DNA of 64,000 nt from Pseudomonas chlororaphis subsp. piscium (GCF_003850345.1 NZ_CP027707.1:3534001-3598000), one strand, 5' to 3'. Counted from the first letter of the stretch, positions 41,439 through 50,114 are shown. Notes: generated by a model not told the origin, from the sequence alone. Program-made: numbers and translations.

Positions 41439-41624
41439 GTGGCCTCTGTGTACTGGGGCTCAGACGGCTGCACGCCCTCGCATTATCAGTGCATTGGACA
41501 TGGGCTTGTTCATCGACCTCTGAACAGTGTTCGTCGAGGACCGCATCAATCATGCGCAAAGAGAGTGGTAACGGGTGGGTACGGTAAGTACACCCCGGAA
41601 GTAGATGTACGGATCATGGTAGGC
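41431..41624. repeat. Spacer repeat, copy 1 (end of muramidase gene and downstream)
   Basis: GCGGATAAGTGGCCTCTG-GTACT at 41431-41453 and GTACGGATCATGGT-GGC at 41607-41624 recur at 46556-46578 and 46622-46639. The first block includes the muramidase stop codon, so the second copy carries the last codons of the lysis gene. Confidence 0.75.
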
Positions 41625-41744
41625 AGACTCTGTGATTGAAGGTGACGTAACACTTTGATCTTTTCGCCTGCACGCTAGATTGCCGAAGCAACATTACTTA
41701 ACTATCGACTATTAATCACAATTGATTAAAAGAAGGAACTTTTT
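41439..41744. other. 306-nt spacer before the giant repeat gene
   Basis: Begins with GTGGCCTCTG, directly after the muramidase stop. A GTG frame (41439-41639, MASVYWGSDG... VRIMVGRLCD) is open, but its second copy downstream is frameshifted, so it is not called as a gene. Two blocks of this spacer (41431-41457 and 41587-41624) recur after the giant gene. AAGGAA precedes the next start. Confidence 0.6.
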
Positions 41745-44700
41745 ATGCCTATTATCTACAAAGCAACCAAAAATATCCTGCGGGCAGTCAACTACGGAAT
41801 TGCGCTGGGTACAAATGACAAAGGTTGGTCTGATATAGCCGTTGACTTTTTCGGAAACGTAACGGGTGACGCCGTCAGTACCGGGATCAATCAAATCAAC
41901 ACTAAGCAAGAGCTATACTGGTCGCCTTATGCGGATATACCTGGCATTGGGAATGTATATTCAGTTCCCTCGCTCGTAGTTAATGGAACTACGATGTACA
42001 GCTTCTTCCAGGGACAGTCGTTGTATACCTCAGACGACGGTGTTGGAGGTTACCCTTATTATAGCGCCAGGCAATACGGGACTCTCAGTGCGGATCAGCT
42101 CTGCGCAATGACCAATCCTCCACCGAGTCAACCGTCTACCGCCATCTCGGCCGTGATGTTCGGTGGTAATGTCTATGCGTTCTATGGCGGCGAACCGGGA
42201 AGCCAGGGGCAAACCGGACTTATTTACTACAACATCTTTAGCAGTCAAACATGGTCTTGGTCTCAGCCAACGCAAATCCCCATCATCAACGTCCCTATGG
42301 TTTGTCAAGATGGTTTTATGGTGGGTGGTACCTGGGGTGTATATCCTGTTGTCTTCACTCCGCCCGGAGAGCAAGCTCCTCAACTGTACCTGTTTTATGC
42401 GAAGACTGGCACGAATTCCGAGTTCTATTCGTCAAGCTTGGAAATTGGCTGCGTTACAACGTCCGATGGACAGACATGGACTGATCTCGCCCCCAATGGT
42501 ATTGGCCCAAACATTGGGACTGGACAGCTCTCACCAGTTGTTTATTCAGCGCCTGGGTCTGACACAGAGCAGATACTTCTTTTCTATGTGGATGAAAATA
42601 GTGAGCAGCCAAGCTACATTGCTTATCCCGACTCAGCGGGAGGGTTTGGCTCTCCCGTAACAGTTCCGGTTGTTTCCGCTAACGGATCAACTATTTGTGT
42701 ATTATCTTCCAGCGCCATCGTTCATACCCCGCCGGGTGCACCCGACCCACTCCTCTATGTATTCTATCAAAGCTATGGACCAGCAGGATATCAAGGCTTC
42801 TCTACTTGCTACGTATCCTTCGATGGGACTTCCTGGAGTTCAGCGTCGACACTGTCAAATGGCAAAACAGTGGATGATAGATACGGTTCAACCCTAGCGA
42901 CATTTCCGCCCGAATCATTCAATAACAGCATGGCATCTACATCGGATATCTATTTCACTTCCATAATTAATGGGTTGAACAACGTCTATCCAACCGGCAA
43001 CATTCCCAATGAGGCTGCCCTCCTAGGGTCATTGGCGGCATTTGTATCATCCATGAGTGACAGTACAGGTACTTCGCAAGCTACTCCACTCGGAGCTGGG
43101 AGCGATGGCAACGTTGTCGGACCAGGCGGGGCGTTTCTGCTTGCAGTTGACCTACCGGGTTTTTCAGCGCCTCAACCCTGGCTCTTCTATTCTTCGTTTG
43201 ACTCCAACTGGACCGGCGTTACGTCAGCATTTCAGTATGCGGTATACGAAAATGGGCAGTGGACCCCGGGGGCTACGCTGCCTGCCGTCGTAGAGCCGGG
43301 AAATGAATTTCCCTCCGTCACCGGTTCGCCCGCGGTACTCCCAATTACGGAAAGCACTGGCTCGATTGGTATTGTGGCGGTGAACACGGCGAAGGGAATT
43401 TTTGCGAGCAGCGGCGGACCAACACAATGGTCCTTTACCAACTCGTCGCTCCCAATTTCCGGCACCACAGCCACTGGATCGCCGGCCTTGGCCTACTTCA
43501 ATGGCTTGGTCTATCTGTTCTATCAGGACACCGCCAGCGGCAAGCTCTATTGCACTACATCTACTCCGAACGTAACTGATAGTGATGCTTTGGGTTGGTG
43601 CACACCGTATGCAGTGAACGGCGTGCAACTAACTGGGTCTCCCACGGCCACGGTATATAACAACGACCTATATGTGTTCTATCAGGGGGAAGGCAGTTCC
43701 GGTGCGCTTTTCTACTCTTGCCTTTCCGGTTCGACTGGAACGTGGTCAACATCGACTCAGATCGTCCCGAAGGGAGTGACCTCTTCGGCCATCATTTCTG
43801 GAACGCCATCGGCATGCGCATGCACCGACTCGTCCGGTAACAACCAACTGTTCGTGTTCTACGGCGGTATTGATTCCGGTAGTGGCGTGCCGCTGATGTA
43901 CTGCCTCTTAGGTTCCGACGGCACGTCCTGGACGCAGGCGGCCGTGTCCGGCGTCTTCATCACCGATTCACCTTCCAGCTACTGGCTACAGAGCTCCGGG
44001 AAACTGAATATCTTCTTCCAATTAGCGTCAAGCCCGGGAGTACTCGCCTATATCGTTCATGATATAAGCAGTTCGTCTTGGTCCCCGGTTGGCACCACAA
44101 CGGTCCAGACCATCGATGGCTGGGCAAACGCCATGATGTACTACAACTCTTTCAGCAGCGTCTCGTATCTCTATATCTACCACAACAATAGTGGCACCAA
44201 CGCTGGACAGATAGGCTATTGCACATGTATGCCCATGAGTACGTCGCAAGGATGTTTAATGGAGGGGGCTTTCTGCATGGATCAAACCACTTCCGATGGC
44301 GGCGTTGATAATGTCTACTACCCGGCGATGACGGGTGCTCCAAGTGCAACGATTGCTAACGGCAACATCTACGTTTTCTATAACAGCACATACTTGGAAA
44401 GCTCTCCTGAACTAAACTACACCTCTGGGGCTCTGGCCTACATGCAGGTTCCATTGCCAACTGCTGATGCTCAAAATGTTGACCTTGGCACTCCAGCAAT
44501 CGCAGCAGTGGGCTATAACGCTGGGGACGCTTATGGGCAAAATTCCAGCTTCCTCAGCGGTGATGCAAACTTTATATCCATGGCTAACTCTCCGGCTTCA
44601 GTCACGTTTAATGGTACGCCCTACGTATTTTTCAATACAGGCAGCGGGGCGATCAACTACCTCACGAATATAGCGACTGGGAGTGCGCAGAACATCCCTG

Positions 44701-46481
44701 GCGCTTCATCTGTGTCGAGCGCCTGCTCGCCGGCAATTGTGACTTTTAATGGCGTATTGTACCTATTCTGGGTGAGTTCCGGCAGTAACGACGCCGGCAC
44801 ACTACAATGTAGCTACTCGCTCGACGGCACAACGTGGGGGCAAATTGAGACCAGTCCAAGCTTGACCGTGACTACCAAGGGGGTTCTAGCCTGCGTCGCG
44901 AATGGACAAATCTATTTGATGTACCAGCATGACGGGACTACTTACTACGATATCTTCCCCGAGGTTACTACCCAGACCGCGGAGACGGTTCCTATGAAGC
45001 TTGCACCCGCCACCCAGATCAGCCGTATGAACTGCAGTACAGGACCGTCGGTCGTAGCCTTTGACAACAACCTGTGGTGTGTAACCCAAGGCGTAGATGC
45101 CTCCAACTATTCACCCTTCAAGGGCTGGTCGATCACCGCCGATAACCAACTGTTCTTCAGTCGCACCTTCGATGTGAAATGCTGGAGTTGGAATACTGTA
45201 ATCGCAGAAGCGGCTGCAGCCAGTGTTTCCCCCTCATCGTCAGTGCTGCCGATTGCGGCGACATTCCCCTCCTCCGACTCCTCGGGCGACGAGTTGCTTT
45301 ACGTCTTCTGGCCTGCGGCCACAGGCGGTTACATCCAATACACAACCACCGATGGCACATACGCCAGCCCCTCTTCAACCAATAGCGCTTATGGTTTGCA
45401 ATGGTCGAGCCCCAGCCAAATCAGTAGCGACATCTACACTAATGACAACGTGGCTGTCGTCGCTATGCCGCCCCTCGATTTTCCAAGCGATCCTAACCAG
45501 CTATATGTCTTCTGGCAGGGTTCGAATCACTCGGGCTTCTTATATTACGCATCGATGAGCCCTTCAGGCAGTTGGAGCAGCGTCAACGAGGTTGTCCCAG
45601 CGGGAAGCAACGCCGATAGATTCATGTCGCTATCCCCATCTGCCGTTTCCTTTGCATCCGGGAGTGGGACAGCTCAACCGTATGTTTTCTATCAAGCCGC
45701 AGGAAGCTCCGGAGCTGTCGGTGGAGACGCAGTCGCGTTGCAATATTGCACCTATGCCAACGGCACGTGGACTCAGTACCCCGTGCCGAATATTTCATCG
45801 ACGATCATCAGCGAGTGGCATGGTATCCAAATGGCTGATCCCCAGACGATTAATGGTATCGATCCTGGAACCCCGCCCCGAGCCATTGTTTTCAATGACA
45901 CGCTGTATGTGTTCTACGTAACCAAAACGGGTGGATACACCGGCGACAGCAGCGGAAAGGGAACCCCGTATACCAACTTCCCAGTTTCCTTCAGTACGTA
46001 CGATGGCACGACTTGGTCTGGCCTCAACACTATCGGCTCGACGGCAACCTTCCAGACGCAGACTAATGGTGTTGTTCCTTACTTTGTTGCCCAGTTCGTC
46101 TACCCCGTCGAGTTCAATGGAGTGCTCTACGTGTTCTTCATGAGCAGCCCTTCCTGGGGGTCGACTCCGAGCGTGAATCCACCTGGTGTGATCTACTACA
46201 CCTCGACATCAGACGGATCGAACTGGTCCTCCCCGCAGCCAACGACCAATGTTGTGTATGTACCTGCTACTACTACGACGATCCAATCCTCAACTGGCAC
46301 CGAAATAAACGACACCCTAGCAGCCGTCAATGGGGCATTGGCTTTCGTCGGGCTGCCCACCACAGGAGATATCCGCAATATGGCCATCGAAGCGGCTGGC
46401 CAGGCTGCGGCAAATGCTCCCGCCCAGGCCCTCGCCAGTCCCATTACTGGTGAGATTATGAACTTCGTTCTTATGGGTTAA
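41745..46481 (+). CDS. Giant 1578-residue protein of tandem beta-propeller-like repeats
   Basis: No signal peptide. After an N-terminal segment of about 60 residues (MPIIYKATKNILRAVNYGIA), nearly the whole chain is about 20 imperfect units of roughly 50-80 residues. Each has a strand pair of the form SP-A-VVFNG-LYVFYQG, then LYYST, then an Asp-box-like turn such as TSDGQTWTD or SDGSNWSSP. This pattern is known from sialidase-like and PLL/fucolectin-like propellers, suggesting two or three propellers in series. The last 50 residues are Ala/Gly-rich (AIEAAGQAAANAPAQALASP). Ser, Thr, Gly, Tyr and Trp dominate, and bases are visibly AT-richer than neighbours, suggesting transfer. Sugar binding or toxicity is inference. 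Release may depend on the upstream lysis genes. Confidence 0.8.
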   Translation: MPIIYKATKNILRAVNYGIALGTNDKGWSDIAVDFFGNVTGDAVSTGINQINTKQELYWSPYADIPGIGNVYSVPSLVVNGTTMYSFFQGQSLYTSDDGVGGYPYYSARQYGTLSADQLCAMTNPPPSQPSTAISAVMFGGNVYAFYGGEPGSQGQTGLIYYNIFSSQTWSWSQPTQIPIINVPMVCQDGFMVGGTWGVYPVVFTPPGEQAPQLYLFYAKTGTNSEFYSSSLEIGCVTTSDGQTWTDLAPNGIGPNIGTGQLSPVVYSAPGSDTEQILLFYVDENSEQPSYIAYPDSAGGFGSPVTVPVVSANGSTICVLSSSAIVHTPPGAPDPLLYVFYQSYGPAGYQGFSTCYVSFDGTSWSSASTLSNGKTVDDRYGSTLATFPPESFNNSMASTSDIYFTSIINGLNNVYPTGNIPNEAALLGSLAAFVSSMSDSTGTSQATPLGAGSDGNVVGPGGAFLLAVDLPGFSAPQPWLFYSSFDSNWTGVTSAFQYAVYENGQWTPGATLPAVVEPGNEFPSVTGSPAVLPITESTGSIGIVAVNTAKGIFASSGGPTQWSFTNSSLPISGTTATGSPALAYFNGLVYLFYQDTASGKLYCTTSTPNVTDSDALGWCTPYAVNGVQLTGSPTATVYNNDLYVFYQGEGSSGALFYSCLSGSTGTWSTSTQIVPKGVTSSAIISGTPSACACTDSSGNNQLFVFYGGIDSGSGVPLMYCLLGSDGTSWTQAAVSGVFITDSPSSYWLQSSGKLNIFFQLASSPGVLAYIVHDISSSSWSPVGTTTVQTIDGWANAMMYYNSFSSVSYLYIYHNNSGTNAGQIGYCTCMPMSTSQGCLMEGAFCMDQTTSDGGVDNVYYPAMTGAPSATIANGNIYVFYNSTYLESSPELNYTSGALAYMQVPLPTADAQNVDLGTPAIAAVGYNAGDAYGQNSSFLSGDANFISMANSPASVTFNGTPYVFFNTGSGAINYLTNIATGSAQNIPGASSVSSACSPAIVTFNGVLYLFWVSSGSNDAGTLQCSYSLDGTTWGQIETSPSLTVTTKGVLACVANGQIYLMYQHDGTTYYDIFPEVTTQTAETVPMKLAPATQISRMNCSTGPSVVAFDNNLWCVTQGVDASNYSPFKGWSITADNQLFFSRTFDVKCWSWNTVIAEAAAASVSPSSSVLPIAATFPSSDSSGDELLYVFWPAATGGYIQYTTTDGTYASPSSTNSAYGLQWSSPSQISSDIYTNDNVAVVAMPPLDFPSDPNQLYVFWQGSNHSGFLYYASMSPSGSWSSVNEVVPAGSNADRFMSLSPSAVSFASGSGTAQPYVFYQAAGSSGAVGGDAVALQYCTYANGTWTQYPVPNISSTIISEWHGIQMADPQTINGIDPGTPPRAIVFNDTLYVFYVTKTGGYTGDSSGKGTPYTNFPVSFSTYDGTTWSGLNTIGSTATFQTQTNGVVPYFVAQFVYPVEFNGVLYVFFMSSPSWGSTPSVNPPGVIYYTSTSDGSNWSSPQPTTNVVYVPATTTTIQSSTGTEINDTLAAVNGALAFVGLPTTGDIRNMAIEAAGQAAANAPAQALASPITGEIMNFVLMG

Positions 46482-46555
46482 CGCTGGTATTACTGCTGCA
46501 TGACGGGAGATGACTGGTTGTGCAGCAGTTAACAATTATTTCAACCATTTAAGAG

Positions 46556-46639
46556 GCGGATAAGTGGCCTCTGCGTACTTGGGTAAGCGGGCGGGAGCGT
46601 GAGTACGTCCTTCAAGTAGGCGTACGGATCATGGTCGGC
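46556..46639. repeat. Spacer repeat, copy 2
   Basis: Condensed copy of 41431-41624: GCGGATAAGTGGCCTCTGCGTACT, then GAGTACGTCCTTCAAGTAGG and CGTACGGATCATGGTCGGC. The middle of copy 1 is missing. The two copies flank the 4.7-kb giant gene in direct orientation. Confidence 0.75.
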
Positions 46640-46728
46640 CGAGCAGGCCCTTCAGAACATCGGTCAACTGTACGAGGTAGGGCTAGTTATATTCTTGGCC
46701 GATGCTGACATATTCATTCAGCTAAATA

Positions 46729-46763
46729 AGGAGGTCTTTATGATTCGCTATAGAGCAGCATGA
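46729..46763 (+). other. Seven-codon mini-ORF with strong ribosome-binding site
   Basis: AAGGAGGTCTTT precedes ATG 46740; the frame reads M-I-R-Y-R-A-A-stop. It resembles the start of the giant protein (M-P-I-I-Y-K-A-T), so it may be the decayed beginning of a duplicated gene. Alternatively it is a leader peptide. Confidence 0.4.
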
Positions 46764-46863
46764 TCCATCTATTGGAAATCAATCCAGAAGGCAGACATCC
46801 GGGCTCTTCAGCCGGAGTTTCACATGTTGTATTTGGATTTACAAAAAACTCAAGGAGAAACTC

Positions 46864-48753
46864 ATGAACACAAACTCCCCTGCAGCTGACGGCCTTGTAT
46901 TCCTTGCCACTGATCTATCGAACCCTAAGTCGATAATCTTCAGCGCATGCTCAGATATAATCCAGGATGTGGCGAAAAAGATAATCCAAGTGGTGGAAGG
47001 CGTTGAGAACATGAACAACTTTCCATCTGGCGTGAACTTCAACAATCAATTCTATTGCTTCTACGAAAACAGCGGCAGCCTTTATTACAACACCTATATT
47101 GGCGGCAGCACCTGGTCGAGCCAATCCGTGCCGATCCCCAATGTAACCTTGTCCTGCAGTCCGTCTGCCGTTGAGTTTACTGTCAATGCGGTCGCTACAT
47201 TATTCGTGTTCTATCAGAGCAGCAGTGGAAATGGAGAGCTTCTCTATATCACGTCAACCGATGCAGTAAACTGGTCCCAACCTACTCAGGTGCCCGCGTG
47301 CGGACTATCAGCATCACCCTCCGCAGTCGTATTTCCTGTTTCTGGAAATCAAACCCTATATATCTTCTACCAAGGGGAAGGAAATGCCAAGGAGGTCTAT
47401 TACTCGACATCTACAGACGGGGTTCATTGGTCGCAGAGCATATTCCTATCCACAGGACTTGACTGCGCAGCATCACCGTCTGCGACAGTTCTAAATAATG
47501 TCTTGTATTGTTTTGCAAATCCCGCAGCAGAAGGAAGCAACGCAGCTCTAGTCTATGCTACCTCTAGTAATGGAAGTACGTGGTCCGGTAACAACACTGT
47601 GCCGGGTGCCAATATTTCCGGGAGCGTCTCCGCTACGACCTTCGAGGGGAAGATATATGTTTTCCATGAGGGCGCGGATTTCAATGGCCAGCTATGGTGT
47701 TCTATTTTTGATGGTACAAACTGGTCTCCGGATGCCCAAATCAACAATTTGAGCGTCACAGAAAATACATCCATGGCCGTTTACAATGGGCAACTTTATT
47801 GCTTTACCCAAGATTACAACAACACGGGAGCGGTGTCATATAGCGTGTTTATTGATGAGGTTTGGTCCTGGGCGACCAGACTTAACAAGGTTAGCATGTC
47901 GAACACACCATCGGCTGTAGTCTTCTCCCCTAACAACACTCTCTATTTATTCTACAAAGGACCAGGTAATAATCTTGGGCTTTATTATAGCATCCTTAGC
48001 GGAGAGGGAGGCTGGTCAGAAAGCCAATCGTATGCTGCCGGTACTAATGCGCAGATGTGGGACTCTCCCTCTGCAATACAATATGGTAACTCCATATACA
48101 TTTTTCATCAAGGGCGGTCCGAGGATGGTGAGTTGTGGTATAGCATCTGGAATCCAAGCCAGGGGGGTGGGGGATGGAGCCAAGACAAGAATGTTCCCAA
48201 CATTGGGATGAGCTACTCTCCGTGCCCGGTGGTATGGGACAACAATATTTATGTGTTCGTTTCGGGCTCTGGTTATAGTAGCCAGATGTGGTATACGTGG
48301 AGCTCGGACGGTGGCAGTAGTTGGCAAGGAAATGTTCCAGCCAACGGAGTGAATATGTCCTATGCGCCAGCAGCAGTGGTTTATACAGTCAACGGCAGTC
48401 AGACTCTTTATATATTCTATCAAGGCGGCAGCAATGACGGTGCACTTTGGTATGTAACATCGACTAATCCGTCCAACTCACAAGGTTGGTCTTCACCCAT
48501 CAAAATCCCTGGAGTGAGCATTGCTCAATCGCCATCCGTGGCAGTTGTTAATGGAAGTAGTGGTAGCCAGATTTACGTTTCGTACCAAGGTGCCGGCGCC
48601 AACTCCGGGCAGTTCTATTATATAACTTCGTCAGATGGGCACACATGGAGCGGTCCAACGCAAGTCACAAGCCCGAATCCTCAGTTTTCTGGCAGCCCTG
48701 TAGCGGCGATTGCATTAATACCAGACGCTTTGGCTGTGCCATTCCTGCAGTAA
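46864..48753 (+). CDS. 629-residue protein of tandem beta-propeller-like repeats
   Basis: A paralogue in design of the preceding giant. There is no signal peptide. A 60-residue N-terminal region with an amphipathic helix (IIQDVAKKIIQVVEGVENM) is followed by about 11 units of 46-52 residues. Well-preserved units include SPSAVVFPVSGNQTLYIFYQ and LYIFYQGGSNDGALWYVTST, each followed by Asp-box-like turns (TSTDGVHWSQ, SSDGGSSWQG, SSDGHTWSGP) and a P-V-PG-x-ISxSPS linker. The regularity supports a propeller of sialidase/PLL-lectin type, or two small ones. Strong AAGGAGA precedes the ATG. The AT-richer composition matches the giant. A secreted lectin or toxin-like role by lysis is inference; no catalytic residues are evident. 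Confidence 0.82.
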   Translation: MNTNSPAADGLVFLATDLSNPKSIIFSACSDIIQDVAKKIIQVVEGVENMNNFPSGVNFNNQFYCFYENSGSLYYNTYIGGSTWSSQSVPIPNVTLSCSPSAVEFTVNAVATLFVFYQSSSGNGELLYITSTDAVNWSQPTQVPACGLSASPSAVVFPVSGNQTLYIFYQGEGNAKEVYYSTSTDGVHWSQSIFLSTGLDCAASPSATVLNNVLYCFANPAAEGSNAALVYATSSNGSTWSGNNTVPGANISGSVSATTFEGKIYVFHEGADFNGQLWCSIFDGTNWSPDAQINNLSVTENTSMAVYNGQLYCFTQDYNNTGAVSYSVFIDEVWSWATRLNKVSMSNTPSAVVFSPNNTLYLFYKGPGNNLGLYYSILSGEGGWSESQSYAAGTNAQMWDSPSAIQYGNSIYIFHQGRSEDGELWYSIWNPSQGGGGWSQDKNVPNIGMSYSPCPVVWDNNIYVFVSGSGYSSQMWYTWSSDGGSSWQGNVPANGVNMSYAPAAVVYTVNGSQTLYIFYQGGSNDGALWYVTSTNPSNSQGWSSPIKIPGVSIAQSPSVAVVNGSSGSQIYVSYQGAGANSGQFYYITSSDGHTWSGPTQVTSPNPQFSGSPVAAIALIPDALAVPFLQ

Positions 48754-48831
48754 GGGAAGCACCGAGAAGGTCAACCCGGCCATATCCTGTCTAGGGAAAC
48801 TCCGAATAGACCGGCTACGGGTATCCGATTG

Positions 48832-48856
48832 ACGACCTAATCGCTTTATAGGTCGT
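48832..48856 (+). terminator. Possible terminator after the second repeat gene
   Basis: ACGACCTA (48832-48839) pairs with TAGGTCGT (48849-48856), followed by TCTTCGG. A weak stem, about 80 nt after the stop. Confidence 0.4.
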
Positions 48857-48877
48857 TCTTCGGGGACGGGTGTCACC

Positions 48878-48904
48878 AGAAACCAGGGTTTTGCCCTGGT
48901 TTCT
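48878..48904 (+). terminator. Hairpin terminator at the island's right end
   Basis: AGAAACCAGGG and CCCTGGTTTCT form an 11-bp stem with loop TTTTG. It lies just before the IS3 OrfB remnant and probably ends the repeat-gene transcript. Confidence 0.65.
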
Positions 48905-48909
48905 GCATT

Positions 48910-49107
48910 CTACAGACGAACTTCGCCTGCCTTGGCTCGCCACGGCGCACCGCCAGTGTAATCAACGAGGTAAGGAACATGGACTTCGTTGCTGATGCGC
49001 TGTTCGACGGCCGTCGCTTGCACACATTGACCGTGATCGACAACTTTACCCGTGAACGCATGACGGACAAACGCGTCACGGTAACGCCTTTCCGGCGCAC
49101 GCCATGA
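48910..49107 (+). pseudogene. IS3-family transposase OrfB remnant
   Basis: In the frame of ATG 48979 the peptide INEVRNMDFVADALFDGRR followed by LHTLTVIDNFTRE matches the DDE-domain start of IS3 OrfB (usual form INE-W-MDFVADALFDGRR). The Trp is replaced by Arg, homology stops after NFTRE, and a stop follows at 49105. It is therefore a decayed fragment. It lies at the right boundary of the island, opposite in strand to the OrfA fragment at the left boundary. Confidence 0.8.
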
Positions 49108-49234
49108 CCCAAGGAAATAATCGGTCTAACCTCCCCTGATCTTTCTCGGGAAACACCCGCCAGCCTCTGCGTCGCCTTGACCGCTCGACACGGCTTTGCT
49201 TCTCTGGGCCTTCGCCAACCTTCAGGAGATTGTC

Positions 49235-50056
49235 ATGCGAACACTCGAGCTGGCGGGCGTGCCCGTCCCGGTGATTGGCCAGGGTACCTGGCGCATGGGC
49301 GAGGAGCGCCACCAGCGCAACGCCGAGATTGCCGCACTGCAGGCCGGTATCGAACGGGGCATGAGCCTGATCGACACCGCCGAAATGTACGCCGAGGGCG
49401 GCGCGGAAGAAGTGGTCGGCGCCGCCATCACCGGCCAGCGCGACCGGGTGTTCCTGGTCAGCAAGGTGTACCCGCACAACGCCAGCCGCAAAGGCATTCC
49501 CCAAGCCTGCGACCGCAGCCTGCGCCGCCTGGGTACCGACTACATCGATCTGTACCTGCTGCACTGGCGTGGGCAATACCCTCTTGAAGAAACGGTGGAG
49601 GCTTTCGAGCGCCTGCGCGAGGACGGCAAGATCGGTCGCTGGGGCGTGTCCAATTTCGACCTCGATGACCTCGAGGAACTGGCGAGCCCGGCCTGCGCCA
49701 CCAACCAGGTGCTGTACAACATCGAAGAACGCGGCATCGAATTCGACCTGCTGCCCGCCGCGCAACAGCAGCGCTTGCCGCTCATGGCTTACTGCCCTAT
49801 CGCCCAGGCCGGCAAGCTGCTGCATCACCCTGTGCTACAGCAGGTTGCCGAACGCCATGGCGTGACCACGGCCCAGGTTTCGCTGGCCTGGGTCCTGCGT
49901 CAGGACGGCGTGATCGCCATTCCCAAGGCGGTGCACCCCGAACATGTCCGGCTGAACGCCGAGGCGGCCAGGTTATGCCTGAACGACGAAGACCTGGTGG
50001 CCATCGACCGAGCCTTCCCCGCGCCTCTGCGCAAGCAGCGACTGGCAGTGGTCTGA
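49235..50056 (+). CDS. Aldo/keto reductase
   Basis: A 273-residue AKR of the YeaE/2,5-diketogluconate reductase-like group. Catalytic residues are visible: Asp and Tyr in LIDTAEMYAEGGAEE, Lys in FLVSKVYPHNA, and His in LYLLHWRGQYP. The cofactor region is VIAIPKAVHPEHVRLN. It reduces aldehydes or ketones with NADPH; the physiological substrate is unknown. I chose the ATG at 49235, preceded by CAGGAG. Composition is typical of the host genome, so it lies outside the island. A strong terminator follows. Confidence 0.91.
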   Translation: MRTLELAGVPVPVIGQGTWRMGEERHQRNAEIAALQAGIERGMSLIDTAEMYAEGGAEEVVGAAITGQRDRVFLVSKVYPHNASRKGIPQACDRSLRRLGTDYIDLYLLHWRGQYPLEETVEAFERLREDGKIGRWGVSNFDLDDLEELASPACATNQVLYNIEERGIEFDLLPAAQQQRLPLMAYCPIAQAGKLLHHPVLQQVAERHGVTTAQVSLAWVLRQDGVIAIPKAVHPEHVRLNAEAARLCLNDEDLVAIDRAFPAPLRKQRLAVV

Positions 50057-50088
50057 ACCTGCTGTCGCGAGCCGCAACACACCGAAAA

Positions 50089-50114
50089 AACCTGGCGCCC
50101 ATGCCAGGTTTTTT
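50089..50114 (+). terminator. Rho-independent terminator of the aldo/keto reductase gene
   Basis: AACCTGGC and GCCAGGTT form the stem (loop GCCCAT), with flanking A-run and T-run that allow function on both strands, 32 nt after the stop. Confidence 0.85.

Larger units (their letters stand above)
46482..46863. other. 382-nt spacer before the second repeat gene
   Basis: Holds the second copy of the spacer repeat (46556-46639). It then has a strong Shine-Dalgarno AAGGAGG followed by a seven-codon open frame starting ATG 46740 (MIRYRAA, stop at 46761-46763), and finally AAGGAGA in front of the next gene at 46864. No other gene is seen. Confidence 0.6.

Noticed and set aside
41439-41639. 66-codon GTG frame after the muramidase
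   Set aside because: Its second copy at 46564 onward is frameshifted and stops early, so coding constraint is not supported.
38131-48753. Intact prophage or R-tailocin
   Set aside because: There is no integrase, terminase, portal, capsid, sheath, tube, baseplate or fibre gene; only lysis-type and regulatory genes plus repeat proteins are present.
41745-48753. Active sialidases
   Set aside because: Asp-box-like turns are present, but I cannot find the conserved arginine triad or an FRIP-type motif. Asp boxes also occur in non-enzymatic propellers.
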